Translations under genes and position numbers: made by a program
Notes under the pieces: generated by a model
Told to the model about the DNA's origin: nothing
Databases searched by the model: none
The model's input: the letters and a program-made list of their open reading frames with translations, nothing else
NCBI GenBank assembly: GCA_016795065.1
Contig: JAEUIU010000050.1
Span: 1-54,419, forward strand
Origin: Phycisphaerae bacterium
Lineage (GTDB): Bacteria; Planctomycetota; Phycisphaerae; Phycisphaerales; SM1A02
Direction: 5' to 3'
DNA: 54,419 nt
Shown: positions 16,202-24,913 of the stretch, piece by piece
Numbering within the stretch: position 1 is the stretch's first letter
Layout: each line of letters opens with the position of its first letter

Positions 16202-18703
16202 TCAGAGTTCGAGAGCGGCGATGGTGCTTCCTTGAAAGCGTACACCCTGACGCTGCGTGTCGCGCGCCGCTCCCTTCGGTGCAGCCTCGACGCGCCATTC
16301 GTGGAGTCCGCCCGCCCACTCTTTCCGGGAGGTCACCGTGATGCGAAGGGCCTCGGCCCGAATGGGACGGAACGTGCAACGGTTGTAGCGATCGCCGGCG
16401 ACGCCAAACTCGCTCGGCTCCTCGACGGGTGACCATGTGCCGTCGCGGCGGACGTCCAGTTTCCAGGACACCGGCAATCGACACGCCCCGCGGCCGGTGT
16501 CGTCGAACCAGTAGATCTCGACCGCTCCGACCTCCGTTGGCTCCGCGAACTCGTAGGTGATCGTTTCCTCGGTGCCCATCTTCGGCCACCAATGGAGGAA
16601 AGGATGCTCATGGTCGCCCGAGGACGAGGGCTCGAGCTGGTCGGAGATGGCGGCCACGTCGCCCCCGAAGGACGTCGTGATCTTCGCTCGTCGGGCGATC
16701 GTGGGTGCCGGTGCGGGCTTCGCTGCCGCGGGGTCCTTCGCCAGCCACACCGCCATCGCGCTCGGTGAGCGGTTGGCCCAGAGGGCGTAGGGAATGGCCA
16801 CCGCGTCGAATGGCTCACCGGTTCGGACACCACCGTCGAGCGTGCGTTCGACCGGACGAAGGCGGCCCCGGAGCGTGGGGACGCCGCCGAGCTCGACATG
16901 GGCCGGGCCAACCGACCACGCGCTCGAGGGATCGACCGCCGCGCCGAGAGGCGTTCGACCGCCCTGATCGATCGCCTCGAGGCAGTACACGAACGGACCG
17001 CGAGCCAGGGCGATCCGCCCGCGATCCGCGGCGACCCGCTCGTCGGCTTCGACGGTGAGAATCGGCATGTGGAGTTGCACCTCCACCACGTCGCCCGGCG
17101 CCCACGTCCGTTCGATGACTGCGTATCCGCGCTCGACGGTGTGCGGAACGGATGTCCCGTTCACCATGATGGCGATCGGTGTTGCCCCGGAGTCTGATGT
17201 CGAAGCGGAGTAGAGGGAGCCATCAGCGACCTCTGATCGGGACCACGCCGGAATGCGAATGCGCAGGCCGAAGGCGGCTGCACGGGTGGGCCGAAGCGTG
17301 ATGGCCGAGCGGCCGAGGAAGGGCATCTCGCCGCGCTGTTCGATGGCGATGTCCACATCGCCGACGCGGATATCGGCCCGACCGCCGAGGAAGAGATTCA
17401 CATAGAGATCGCGCGCGCCGGTTGCATAAGCGAACTGAGGCATCGACGCGATGAAGCGCAGGACATTCGGCGGACAACAGGCGCAGTCGAACCACGCCAC
17501 GCGCTGGCGGCCCGTCGTTGACTCGAGCGGGTTGGGATAGAAAAAGCGATCCCCCGAGAGGGACCACCCGGCGAGCATGCCGTTATGGAGCGTGCGCTCG
17601 AGGACGTCCATGTAGCGGGCATCGCCGGTCGCGAGGAAAAGGCGGTGATTCCAGTGGATGAAGGCAATCGACGCGCAGGTCTCGTTGTATGCGCTGCCGT
17701 TGGCAAGCTCGTAGGGGATCCCGAATCCCTCGTTGTTGCCCTGGCTTCCGATGCCACCGGTCAGGTACATCTTGCGGTGGATGATGTCGTCCCACGCCCG
17801 ACGGCTCGCGTCGAGGTATCGATCGTCCTTTGCGAGTCGGGCGAGCTCAACAAGCCCCGACTGAAGGTATGCAAGGCGCACCGCATGCCCCAAGGCCTCG
17901 ACCTGATCGAGGACCGGTGCATGATCCTGGGCGTATTCGCCGTAGAGAGGTCGGCCGCGGTCGCCGCGCCCGCGGGTCTCGATGAAGAAGCGGAGGAGGT
18001 CAAGGTAGCGGGCCTCGCCGGTCGCCTCGAAGAGTTTGGCGAGCCCGATCTCGATCTCGGGATGGCCGCACGGATGTTGGTTGGCCGTCGGGCCGAAGAC
18101 CTTAGCGACGAGGTCAGCGTTCCGTTGGGCGACGTCGAGAAGGGTCCGCTTGCCGGTCGCAGCTTGATAGGCGACGCCCGCTTCGTAGAGGTGCCCCGCG
18201 CAATAGAGCTCGTGACCGCCGCCCATGTCCGACCAGCGCTCAGGCCCGCCGGGTGGCATGTTGTTTGGATCGAGAATCGTGCGTGAGGTGTAGAGGTAAC
18301 CGTCAGGCTCCTGGGCCGCGGCGATGGCCTCGATGATCCCGTCGCAGCGGGCCTCGAGTGCGGCGTCGCGTTGCGTTGCCAACAGATACGCGCAGCCTTC
18401 CAGAGCCTTGTAGACGTCAGAGTCGTTGAAGAAGATGCCACGCATGCCGCCGGGTTGCGGCTTGCCCTCAGCTCGGGCCTTGGCGGCCACCCGGAAGTTG
18501 GCGATGCGCCCGGTCCGTTCGCATTCGTCGAGGACGTGGGCCGCGGTGACGGCTCGATTCGTCACCAGGCGAGGTCCCCAGAACGGGTCATCGACGGTGA
18601 CCTTCTCAAATGGCACGGCGCGCAGCGGAGCATCCGCGGCCGGCGACGAGGCGGTGAGCGCGAGCCATGCGGGAAGGAGAATCGCGCAGAGCATTCGGTG
18701 CAT
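16202..18703 (-). CDS. GH127-family beta-L-arabinofuranosidase
   Basis: 833 residues from the ATG at 18703 (a TTG at 18715 is possible), with a signal peptide ending near ASSPAADA. The (alpha/alpha)6-barrel features of GH127/DUF1680 are clear: DPFWGPRLVTNR, DSDVYKALEG, GGHELYCAGHL, then the zinc site NETCAS (Glu341, Cys343) and FDCACCPPN (Cys409, Cys410). In the characterised Bifidobacterium enzyme, one Glu and three Cys bind zinc and one of these Cys is the nucleophile; all four have counterparts here with matching spacing. The C-terminal ~200 residues look like beta domains, possibly carbohydrate-binding. It is upstream of the furanose importer on the same strand and divergent from the ROK regulator. 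Confidence 0.92.
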   Translation of the reverse strand: MHRMLCAILLPAWLALTASSPAADAPLRAVPFEKVTVDDPFWGPRLVTNRAVTAAHVLDECERTGRIANFRVAAKARAEGKPQPGGMRGIFFNDSDVYKALEGCAYLLATQRDAALEARCDGIIEAIAAAQEPDGYLYTSRTILDPNNMPPGGPERWSDMGGGHELYCAGHLYEAGVAYQAATGKRTLLDVAQRNADLVAKVFGPTANQHPCGHPEIEIGLAKLFEATGEARYLDLLRFFIETRGRGDRGRPLYGEYAQDHAPVLDQVEALGHAVRLAYLQSGLVELARLAKDDRYLDASRRAWDDIIHRKMYLTGGIGSQGNNEGFGIPYELANGSAYNETCASIAFIHWNHRLFLATGDARYMDVLERTLHNGMLAGWSLSGDRFFYPNPLESTTGRQRVAWFDCACCPPNVLRFIASMPQFAYATGARDLYVNLFLGGRADIRVGDVDIAIEQRGEMPFLGRSAITLRPTRAAAFGLRIRIPAWSRSEVADGSLYSASTSDSGATPIAIMVNGTSVPHTVERGYAVIERTWAPGDVVEVQLHMPILTVEADERVAADRGRIALARGPFVYCLEAIDQGGRTPLGAAVDPSSAWSVGPAHVELGGVPTLRGRLRPVERTLDGGVRTGEPFDAVAIPYALWANRSPSAMAVWLAKDPAAAKPAPAPTIARRAKITTSFGGDVAAISDQLEPSSSGDHEHPFLHWWPKMGTEETITYEFAEPTEVGAVEIYWFDDTGRGACRLPVSWKLDVRRDGTWSPVEEPSEFGVAGDRYNRCTFRPIRAEALRITVTSRKEWAGGLHEWRVEAAPKGAARDTQRQGVRFQGSTIAALEL

Positions 18704-18770
18704 GGTGTGTCTCAATCCGGTGAAGGGGGCGCCTCGTGATGGCCGAGAAACTTTCTATACTACACTCACA
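18704..18770. promoter_or_regulatory. Divergent promoter region, GH127/importer operon and ROK/ara operon
   Basis: A 67-base gap separates the two operons. A -10-like TATACT (18756-18761) lies only 9 bases before the ROK ATG, and no Shine-Dalgarno is present, which suggests a leaderless or near-leaderless transcript. GAAACTTTC (18747-18755) is a short palindrome abutting this -10 and could be an operator. On the minus strand TAGTATAGAA offers a -10-like element for the GH127 operon. Positions are seen; function is inferred. Confidence 0.5.
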
Positions 18771-20030
18771 ATGTACCAGCACCCCTCGCAGTTGCGCATC
18801 GCCAACGTCCACCGGACGTTTCGGATGCTGCTGGCGCGGGGGGCGTCCTCCCGGGCGGAACTCGCCCGCCTCAACGGACTCTCGCCGGTGACCGCGGGCA
18901 AGGTGGTGGAAGGGATGCTGGAGGCGGGATGGATCGAGGAGGTCGAATCGCGCGGCGAGGGTCGCCCGGCGATCCAGGATCCGGGTCGCATGTCCTCCGG
19001 ATCCGAGGAGTCCGCGGCGATGGGCCGACCCCCACGTCTGGTCGGGCTGAGTTCGACGATTCGATTTCCCGTGGTCGAGATCGGAACGCAGCAGACCTCC
19101 GTGCGCACGATCTCGTTGGCCGAGGCCGCGGCCGCTGACTTCGACGTACCAACGCACCACGGCGCGACCTTCGTCCGCTTCCCGACGCCCCGCTCGGTGG
19201 CGGGGTTCCTCTCCCATCTTGGGCGCGCCCGCGATGCTCTGGGCATCGGATCGTCACGAGCGGTGCTGGTGAGTGTCCCTGGCGTCCTTGGGAGCGATGG
19301 TCGCGAGATCGTCTTCTCACCCAACCTCCGCTGGACAAACGGTCGCGAACTGATCGAACGGATCGAGGGCTTGTTCGCGGCGCGGGTCTGCGCGGTCCAG
19401 GAGATCCAGGCCCTCGCCCTGGGACTTCTCGCTTCGGGTGACGGCGGGCAAGCGGGGGGCACCCTCGGCCCGAGCCCCGATTCCTTCGTGCTGGTCGATT
19501 TCGGAGATGGCGTCGGCGGTGCGGTCGTCACCGGTGGGCAACTCCTTCATGGCCCGCAGCCGCTCTGCGGTGAGATCGGGCACACCGGCGTCTATGGCAA
19601 TCGGAGGCGCTGCGGATGCGGCGCGGTGGGTTGTCTCGAAACGCTGGTCTCCTGCCGAGGCGTCCTTCAGAGCTTTCGCACGCGGTGGCGAAAGCCGAAG
19701 GCGACCTGGTCGGACTGCGCACGGCATATCGCCGCTCACGGCGTCGAACCTTGGCTCGCGCCTTCGATCGACGCCGCTGGCACGGTGATCGCCGGTGCGC
19801 TCAACCTCGTGGGAGCTGCCGATCTCGTCCTGACCGGTGACCTGCCCTCGCTCCACCCCGAGGTTCTCGTTGCGTTCGAGCGCCGGGTGCGGGAGCATGC
19901 TCTCGTCGGGCGTTTCGCTCGACTCACCTGCCATCTCGCGCCGCGCCGGCGCATGCTGGGGCTCGTGGCTGCGGCTGCGGGGCGCATCCTCCTGCCTGAG
20001 CCGTCGCTTCCCGTCGCGGAAGCGAGCTAA
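18771..20030 (+). CDS. ROK-family transcriptional regulator
   Basis: 419 residues. Residues ~1-75 form a winged helix (SSRAELARLNGLSPVTAGKVVEGML). The rest is the ROK sugar-kinase fold with the zinc motif CGCGAVGC (Cys281, Cys283, Cys288) after GEIGHTGVYG. Such proteins are NagC/XylR/Mlc-like repressors that sense a sugar or sugar phosphate. The kinase-type ATP motif is poorly kept, as in regulators. Position between divergent arabinose operons makes L-arabinose or an L-arabinosyl product the likely effector (inference). The ATG at 18771 lacks a ribosome binding site and sits next to a -10-like box. The gap to araB is 48 bases. Confidence 0.85.
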   Translation: MYQHPSQLRIANVHRTFRMLLARGASSRAELARLNGLSPVTAGKVVEGMLEAGWIEEVESRGEGRPAIQDPGRMSSGSEESAAMGRPPRLVGLSSTIRFPVVEIGTQQTSVRTISLAEAAAADFDVPTHHGATFVRFPTPRSVAGFLSHLGRARDALGIGSSRAVLVSVPGVLGSDGREIVFSPNLRWTNGRELIERIEGLFAARVCAVQEIQALALGLLASGDGGQAGGTLGPSPDSFVLVDFGDGVGGAVVTGGQLLHGPQPLCGEIGHTGVYGNRRRCGCGAVGCLETLVSCRGVLQSFRTRWRKPKATWSDCARHIAAHGVEPWLAPSIDAAGTVIAGALNLVGAADLVLTGDLPSLHPEVLVAFERRVREHALVGRFARLTCHLAPRRRMLGLVAAAAGRILLPEPSLPVAEAS

Positions 20031-20078
20031 CGTTTCGTTCAAGTCGTCGCCACAACTGTTCCCCTTCGGTCACCTATC

Positions 20079-21797
20079 ATGACCAGCACCTCGCGATACT
20101 CCATCGGCGTCGACTACGGAACCGCATCGGTCCGCGCCGTCGTCGTCGACGTCGACAGTGGGGCCGAGATCGCGGCCTCAAGTTGGGGCTATGCCCACGG
20201 CCGCGACGGCGTCGTGGTCGATTCCAACGAGCCGGATCTCGCCCGTCAGCATCCGGCCGACTACGCCGAGGGCTTCCGGCGCGTTGTCGGCGAAGCGGTT
20301 TCGATGGCCAGGTCGGTGCGGGGCTTCTCGTCGGACCGGGTGGTCGGCATCGGGATCGACACCACCGGCTCGACGCCGCTCCCCGTCGATGCTGCGGGAA
20401 TCGCCTTGGCGACGCTTCCGCAGTTCGCCCACGAGCCCGCCGCGATGGCGTGGCTGTGGAAGGACCACAGTTCGCACGCCGAAGCGGCCGAGATCACCGA
20501 TCGCATTCGCCGCACCGATCGCCCCTATCTGGACACCTGTGGCGGCACCTACTCGTCGGAGTGGTACTGGTCCAAGATCCTCCGATGCACGCGCACCCGG
20601 CCGGAGGTCGCCGCGGCGGCGTACACCTGGGTCGAGCTCTGCGACTACGTGCCGGCGCTCGTCACCGGCACCGCCCATCCGCAGCGGCTTGTACGGAGCA
20701 TCTGCGCGGCCGGCCACAAGGCGATGTACCACCCGCGCTGGGGAGGACTGCCGTCGGCGGCATTCCTTGACGAACTCGCGGAGGGCCTTGGTCGTTTGCG
20801 TGATCGATACGCCGGTCCCGTCGTCGCGGCCGACCGACCGGTCGGTGGGTTGTTGGCGACATGGGCCGCCGAGGTCGGACTTCCCGCCGGGATTCCCGTC
20901 GCGGCGGGGGCCTTCGATGCCCACATGGGCGCCGTCGGCGCTGGCGTCGCTCCCGGCACGCTGGTCAAGATCATGGGGACGAGCACCTGCGATTGCATGG
21001 TGGCACCAATGCCGAGAGCGGGCGAGCGGGAGATCGACATTCCCGGCGTCTGCGGCATCGTGCCCGAGAGCATCCTGCCCGGCATGCTTGGCATCGAAGC
21101 GGGACAGTCGGCCGTCGGCGACATCTTCGACTGGTACGCGAATCGCATGGCCGGCGATGTTGGTCCATCGGCGGCCGAGCGTCACGCCCGACTGACCGAG
21201 GCTGCGGCGGCGCTGGCGCCAGGAGAGAGCGGGCTTTTGGCGCTCGATTGGCACAACGGCAATCGGACGATCCTCGTGAATCCGCGGCTGAGCGGCGCGG
21301 TCATCGGCCAGTCGTTGCATACCACGCACGGCGAGATGTACCGGGCGCTCATCGAGGCGACGGCGTTCGGTGCGCTTCGCATCATCGAGCGGATCGAGGA
21401 GTGCGGCGTGCCGGTGCGCGATGTCGTCGCATGCGGTGGGCTGGCCGAGCGGAACCCGCTCATCATGCAGATCTATGCCGACGTCTGCGGCCGCCCGATC
21501 GCGGTGAGCCGCTCGCCGCAGACGTGTGCACTGGGGGCGGCGATCTTCGGCGCGGTCGTCGGCAAGGCCCATCCCGATGTGGCTGCGGCGCAGCGGGCGA
21601 TGGCCGGCGTGCGCGAGGAGCGGCATCACCCGCATCCCGATCGGCACGCCACTTATCGCACGCTCTACTCGCTCTACCGGCAGCTCCACGATGCCTTCGG
21701 CACGCGCGAGAACATCGGGTCGCTCCACGGTGTGATGAAGGAGTTGCTGCGCCTCCGTGATGCCGCCCGAGCGTCGCGAAAGGGGACGGTTCGATGA
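20079..21797 (+). CDS. araB: Ribulokinase AraB
   Basis: 572 residues, the usual AraB length. It phosphorylates L-ribulose to L-ribulose 5-phosphate. FGGY-kinase motifs: YSIGVDYGTASVRAVVVD at the N-terminus, GIGIDTTGSTPLPVD, the substrate-contact stretch AMAWLWKDHSS, YSSEWYWSKIL and the C-terminal FGGY-type signature EATAFGALRIIERIEECGVPV with VACGGLAERNPLIMQIYADV. It is cytoplasmic. Its stop overlaps the araD start by ATGA, and the ROK regulator lies upstream on the same strand. Confidence 0.94.
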   Translation: MTSTSRYSIGVDYGTASVRAVVVDVDSGAEIAASSWGYAHGRDGVVVDSNEPDLARQHPADYAEGFRRVVGEAVSMARSVRGFSSDRVVGIGIDTTGSTPLPVDAAGIALATLPQFAHEPAAMAWLWKDHSSHAEAAEITDRIRRTDRPYLDTCGGTYSSEWYWSKILRCTRTRPEVAAAAYTWVELCDYVPALVTGTAHPQRLVRSICAAGHKAMYHPRWGGLPSAAFLDELAEGLGRLRDRYAGPVVAADRPVGGLLATWAAEVGLPAGIPVAAGAFDAHMGAVGAGVAPGTLVKIMGTSTCDCMVAPMPRAGEREIDIPGVCGIVPESILPGMLGIEAGQSAVGDIFDWYANRMAGDVGPSAAERHARLTEAAAALAPGESGLLALDWHNGNRTILVNPRLSGAVIGQSLHTTHGEMYRALIEATAFGALRIIERIEECGVPVRDVVACGGLAERNPLIMQIYADVCGRPIAVSRSPQTCALGAAIFGAVVGKAHPDVAAAQRAMAGVREERHHPHPDRHATYRTLYSLYRQLHDAFGTRENIGSLHGVMKELLRLRDAARASRKGTVR

Positions 21798-22513
21798 ACG
21801 ATCGCGAGGACCTGCGGCGGCTGCGTTCCGAAGTCTGCACCGCGAACCGCGCCTTGGCGGAGGCGAAGCTTGCCCCGCTCACCTGGGGCAACGTCAGCGG
21901 GATCAGCTCTCGCCGCGACATCATCGCCATCAAGCCAAGTGGCATTGCTTACGAGGACCTCACTCCAGACGACATTCCGCTGGTCGATCTCGATGGCCGC
22001 GTCGTCGAGGGTCGGCTGCGGCCGTCGACGGATACGGCAACGCATTGCGCGATCTACCGGGCGTGGCCGCACGTTGGCGGGGTCGCCCACAGCCACAGCC
22101 CCTACGCGACCATGTTCGCCCAGGCGCGGCGGCCGATTCCCTGTCTTGGAACGACCCATGCCGATCACTTCGCCGGCGACGTCCCTGTAGCGAGGCAGCT
22201 CACGGCCGAGGAGGTCGCCGCCGGTTACGAGGAGGCGACGGGAAAGGTGATCGTCGAGCGATTCGCCCAGCTTGACGCCATGTCGATTCCGGGTGTCCTC
22301 GTCGCGGGCCACGCGCCGTTCACCTGGGGGGCTTCGGCTCGAGCGGCCCTCGAGAACGCCATCGCGCTTGAGGCGATCGCTCACATGGCCCTTGGCACGA
22401 TGGTTGGCCTTGCATCGGCGATCGCCCTCGAGCCCCACATTCTCGCAAAGCATCGGGCGCGCAAGTACGGCGCCGACGCCTATTACGGACAGCGGGAACG
22501 GCGTTCGCCGTGA
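21794..22513 (+). CDS. araD: L-ribulose-5-phosphate 4-epimerase AraD
   Basis: 239 residues. It is a class II aldolase/epimerase that converts L-ribulose 5-phosphate to D-xylulose 5-phosphate through a zinc-assisted retro-aldol step. Visible motifs: LTWGNVSGIS with the phosphate-binding loop, the metal-binding HSHSPYATMFAQA, GTTHADHF and VLVAGHAPFTWG with the later His ligand. Length matches the family (~230). It overlaps the araB stop by ATGA and is followed 18 bases later by the isomerase gene, preceded by AAGGAG. Confidence 0.94.
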   Translation: MNDREDLRRLRSEVCTANRALAEAKLAPLTWGNVSGISSRRDIIAIKPSGIAYEDLTPDDIPLVDLDGRVVEGRLRPSTDTATHCAIYRAWPHVGGVAHSHSPYATMFAQARRPIPCLGTTHADHFAGDVPVARQLTAEEVAAGYEEATGKVIVERFAQLDAMSIPGVLVAGHAPFTWGASARAALENAIALEAIAHMALGTMVGLASAIALEPHILAKHRARKYGADAYYGQRERRSP

Positions 22514-22531
22514 CCGGGACAAGGAGCAGCG

Positions 22532-24043
22532 ATGGGCTTTCAGCGTGAGGTAGCGATCGGGTTCATTCCGGCGAATCGCGGGTTCTTCTCGAAGGAACTC
22601 GCAGCATCGATGCGCGATGCGACCGTGGTCGCGATGCGCGCCGCCGGCATCCGGGTCGTCGTGCCCGACGCGGCCCAGACGAAGGTCGGCTGCGTGGAGA
22701 CCCGCGAGGAAGCGGAACTGGTTGCCGAGCTTTTTCGCCGCGAGCGTGTACAGGGAATAGTTGTCGGCGCCGTGAACTTCGGCGAGGAACAGGGTGTTGC
22801 GTGGTGCGTGCGAAAGGCCGCACTCGACGTACCGATCATGATCTACGGCTGCCAGGAGGAAGAGCGGCTGACGATGGGCACGCGTCGTCGCGACAGCTTC
22901 TGCGGCCTTCTCTCGATTGGCGAGGTGCTCCGCCAGATCGGAGCGAAGTACACCGTCGCCCAGCGACCGATCTGCTTCCCGGGTGATCCGAGTTTCGCTG
23001 CCGACCTGGATCTCTTCGTGCGGGTCTGCCGCACCGTGCATGGCCTTCGCAATGCCCGTTACGGACAGATCGGCGCCCGGCCCGACGCCTTTTGGACCTG
23101 TCGCTTCGACGAGAAGCGGCTTCAGCGACTTGGCCCGACGGTCGTGACCCTTGACCTTTCGGAAGCGATCGCCGGCGCCAACGCCATCGCCGATAGTGAC
23201 GCTGACCTGGCCCGCGTGATCGCCTCGATCCAGGGCTACGCGGACACGTCGCGCATCAAGCAGCTCTCGGTGGTGCGAAGCGCGAAGCTCGAGCTCTTTC
23301 TCCGCCGCTGGGGACGCAAGAACGCGATCGACGCCTTCGGCATCCAGTGCTGGACGAGCATCCAGGCCAACTACGGCGTCTGTTCCTGTACCACCATGAG
23401 CCGCTTCGGCGACGAGGGCATGCCCAGTGCGTGCGAGGCCGACATCATGGGCACGATGTCGATGCACGCTGCGATGCTCGCCAGCGCCTCGCCCGCCGGA
23501 CTCGCAGACTGGAACAACTTGCACAACGATGACGACGAACTCGTCAACGTCTGGCACTGCGGAGTCTTTCCCGCCGCCTTTGCCCGCACGCCGGTGCGTC
23601 TCGGCGTGCAAGAGATCATCGCCTCGAGCGGTGCGGCAACCTACGAGGACTCCGAGGGCACCATCGAGTTCGTCGCCCGCGACGGGCCGCTGACTTTGTG
23701 TCGCATCACCCAGGACGCTGAGGGACCGACGCGAGCAGTGGTCTGTGAGGGGGCGATCGAGGCGAATCCTGCGGTGACCTTCGGCTGCTATGGCTGGTGT
23801 CGCATACCGTCGCTCCAGCGACTCTATCGCGACGTCCTCCTGCGGCACTTCCCGCACCATGTCGCGGTGACGCAGGGACACGTCGGGAACGCCCTGTGGG
23901 AAGCGCTTGGGAACTACCTTGGCATGGCGGTCCATCACGCTACGCAAGAGTCGCCGGGCCAATACGGTCCGCGCCTTCCATTCGCCGGCATCCGCCAGTC
24001 CGACGCCGACTTCCGCACCTCGCCCTCGCTGGCGGGAGCCTGA
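22532..24043 (+). CDS. L-fucose/L-arabinose isomerase-family protein (FucI-type fold)
   Basis: 503 residues; AAGGAG lies 9 bases before the ATG. The sequence follows the FucI superfamily rather than classical AraA: an N-terminal Rossmann-like part (VAIGFIPANRGFF), YGCQEEERLTMGTRRRDSFCG, then the metal-site region with ACEADIMGTMSM (Glu and Asp ligands) and a late His-containing segment (FPHHVAVTQGHVGNAL). Given araB and araD directly upstream, it most likely converts L-arabinose to L-ribulose, the missing first step. Distant FucI-family arabinose isomerases are known. Alternative substrates such as L-fucose or D-arabinose would not fit the neighbouring kinase and epimerase as well. Confidence 0.82.
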   Translation: MGFQREVAIGFIPANRGFFSKELAASMRDATVVAMRAAGIRVVVPDAAQTKVGCVETREEAELVAELFRRERVQGIVVGAVNFGEEQGVAWCVRKAALDVPIMIYGCQEEERLTMGTRRRDSFCGLLSIGEVLRQIGAKYTVAQRPICFPGDPSFAADLDLFVRVCRTVHGLRNARYGQIGARPDAFWTCRFDEKRLQRLGPTVVTLDLSEAIAGANAIADSDADLARVIASIQGYADTSRIKQLSVVRSAKLELFLRRWGRKNAIDAFGIQCWTSIQANYGVCSCTTMSRFGDEGMPSACEADIMGTMSMHAAMLASASPAGLADWNNLHNDDDELVNVWHCGVFPAAFARTPVRLGVQEIIASSGAATYEDSEGTIEFVARDGPLTLCRITQDAEGPTRAVVCEGAIEANPAVTFGCYGWCRIPSLQRLYRDVLLRHFPHHVAVTQGHVGNALWEALGNYLGMAVHHATQESPGQYGPRLPFAGIRQSDADFRTSPSLAGA

Positions 24044-24064
24044 ACCTTCGCGTACGTTCCCCGG

Positions 24065-24745
24065 ATGTCTCCCTACGGCGTGATCTTTGACATGGACGGC
24101 GTCCTGGTTCTCTCCGAGGAAGCCCATTGGCTTGCATGGCGCGATGCGGCCGCCCGGCGCGGGGTGCAGCTTGCCTACGAGACGTTTCTCTCCTGTTTCG
24201 GCCGGGTGAACTCCGACTGCGTGCGGATCATGATCGGTCCGGAGGTGACCGCTGAGGAGAGCGAGCGGATCGCCGTCGAGAAGGAGGCGGCGATGCGGGC
24301 GATCATCCGGGATCGCGTGCCGATCGCTCCCCAGACGGGCGAATTGTTAGACGCCCTGCGCAGCGATGGGGCGCTCCTTGCCGTCGGAAGCTCGGCCCCG
24401 CCGGAGAATGTCGACTTGGTGCTCGACGGCGGAAGGATCCGAGACCACTTCGCGGCCGTCGTGGACGGCACGCAGGTGCGGCGCGGCAAGCCGGCGCCGG
24501 ACGTCTTTCTTCTCGCGGGCGAACGGTTAGGCGTTCCGGCCAGCCTCTGCGCGGTCATCGAGGACGCACCGGCGGGGATCATCGCCGCCCGCGCCGCCGG
24601 CATGACCGCCATTGGGCTGGCGACCACGCATACGCCCCGCCAGCTTCTGGACGCGGGCGCTCACGTCGTCCATCCGGCGATGCCCGACCTCTCGGTTGCC
24701 CTGGTGCGCGCTGCCATCGCCCAAGCGAGCTGCGCGAACCGTTAG
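24065..24745 (+). CDS. HAD-superfamily phosphatase (beta-phosphoglucomutase-like)
   Basis: 226 residues. HAD motif I FDMDGVLV (nucleophile Asp9, acid/base Asp11), motif II in LLAVGSSAPPEN, motif III Lys in RRGKPAPDVFL and motif IV VIEDAPAGIIAARAAGM are all present, with the helical cap between motifs I and II. Such enzymes hydrolyse sugar phosphates or, in some members, move phosphate within a sugar. It lies 21 bases after the isomerase gene and probably ends the ara operon, where it could clear stray sugar phosphates (inference). Confidence 0.87.
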   Translation: MSPYGVIFDMDGVLVLSEEAHWLAWRDAAARRGVQLAYETFLSCFGRVNSDCVRIMIGPEVTAEESERIAVEKEAAMRAIIRDRVPIAPQTGELLDALRSDGALLAVGSSAPPENVDLVLDGGRIRDHFAAVVDGTQVRRGKPAPDVFLLAGERLGVPASLCAVIEDAPAGIIAARAAGMTAIGLATTHTPRQLLDAGAHVVHPAMPDLSVALVRAAIAQASCANR

Positions 24746-24769
24746 CCGGACGGTTCGGAGCGCCTCACG

Positions 24770-24817
24770 AAAAAACAACCCGACGCCGGCGAGTGATCGC
24801 GGAGGCGACGGGTTGTT
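24770..24817 (-). terminator. Terminator of the proline-rich protein gene (minus strand), possibly bidirectional
   Basis: Arms AACAACCCGACGCC (24774-24787) and GGCGACGGGTTGTT (24804-24817) form a 14-bp stem with one mismatch around a 16-base loop. On the minus strand the stem is followed by a T tract (complement of 24770-24775). It lies between the convergent HAD gene and the proline-rich gene. Confidence 0.82.
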
Positions 24818-24913
24818 GAAGAGAATGACGCGAGGTTCTCAGGCGCCGGTATCGGTAGGTGCCTGTCGGGGGTCGCGCGCCCACCGAAGGGAGTCAGAGG
24901 CGATCGAGGGTCG

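Noticed and set aside
13411..16341. A 976-codon open frame on the plus strand
   Set aside because: It runs antisense through the ABC permease, ATPase and binding-protein genes, which have clear family motifs. Its Arg/Asp-rich product shows no domain, as expected from GC-biased third positions.
21674..24127. An 817-codon open frame on the minus strand
   Set aside because: Antisense to araB, araD and the FucI-type isomerase; product is low-information and has no motif.
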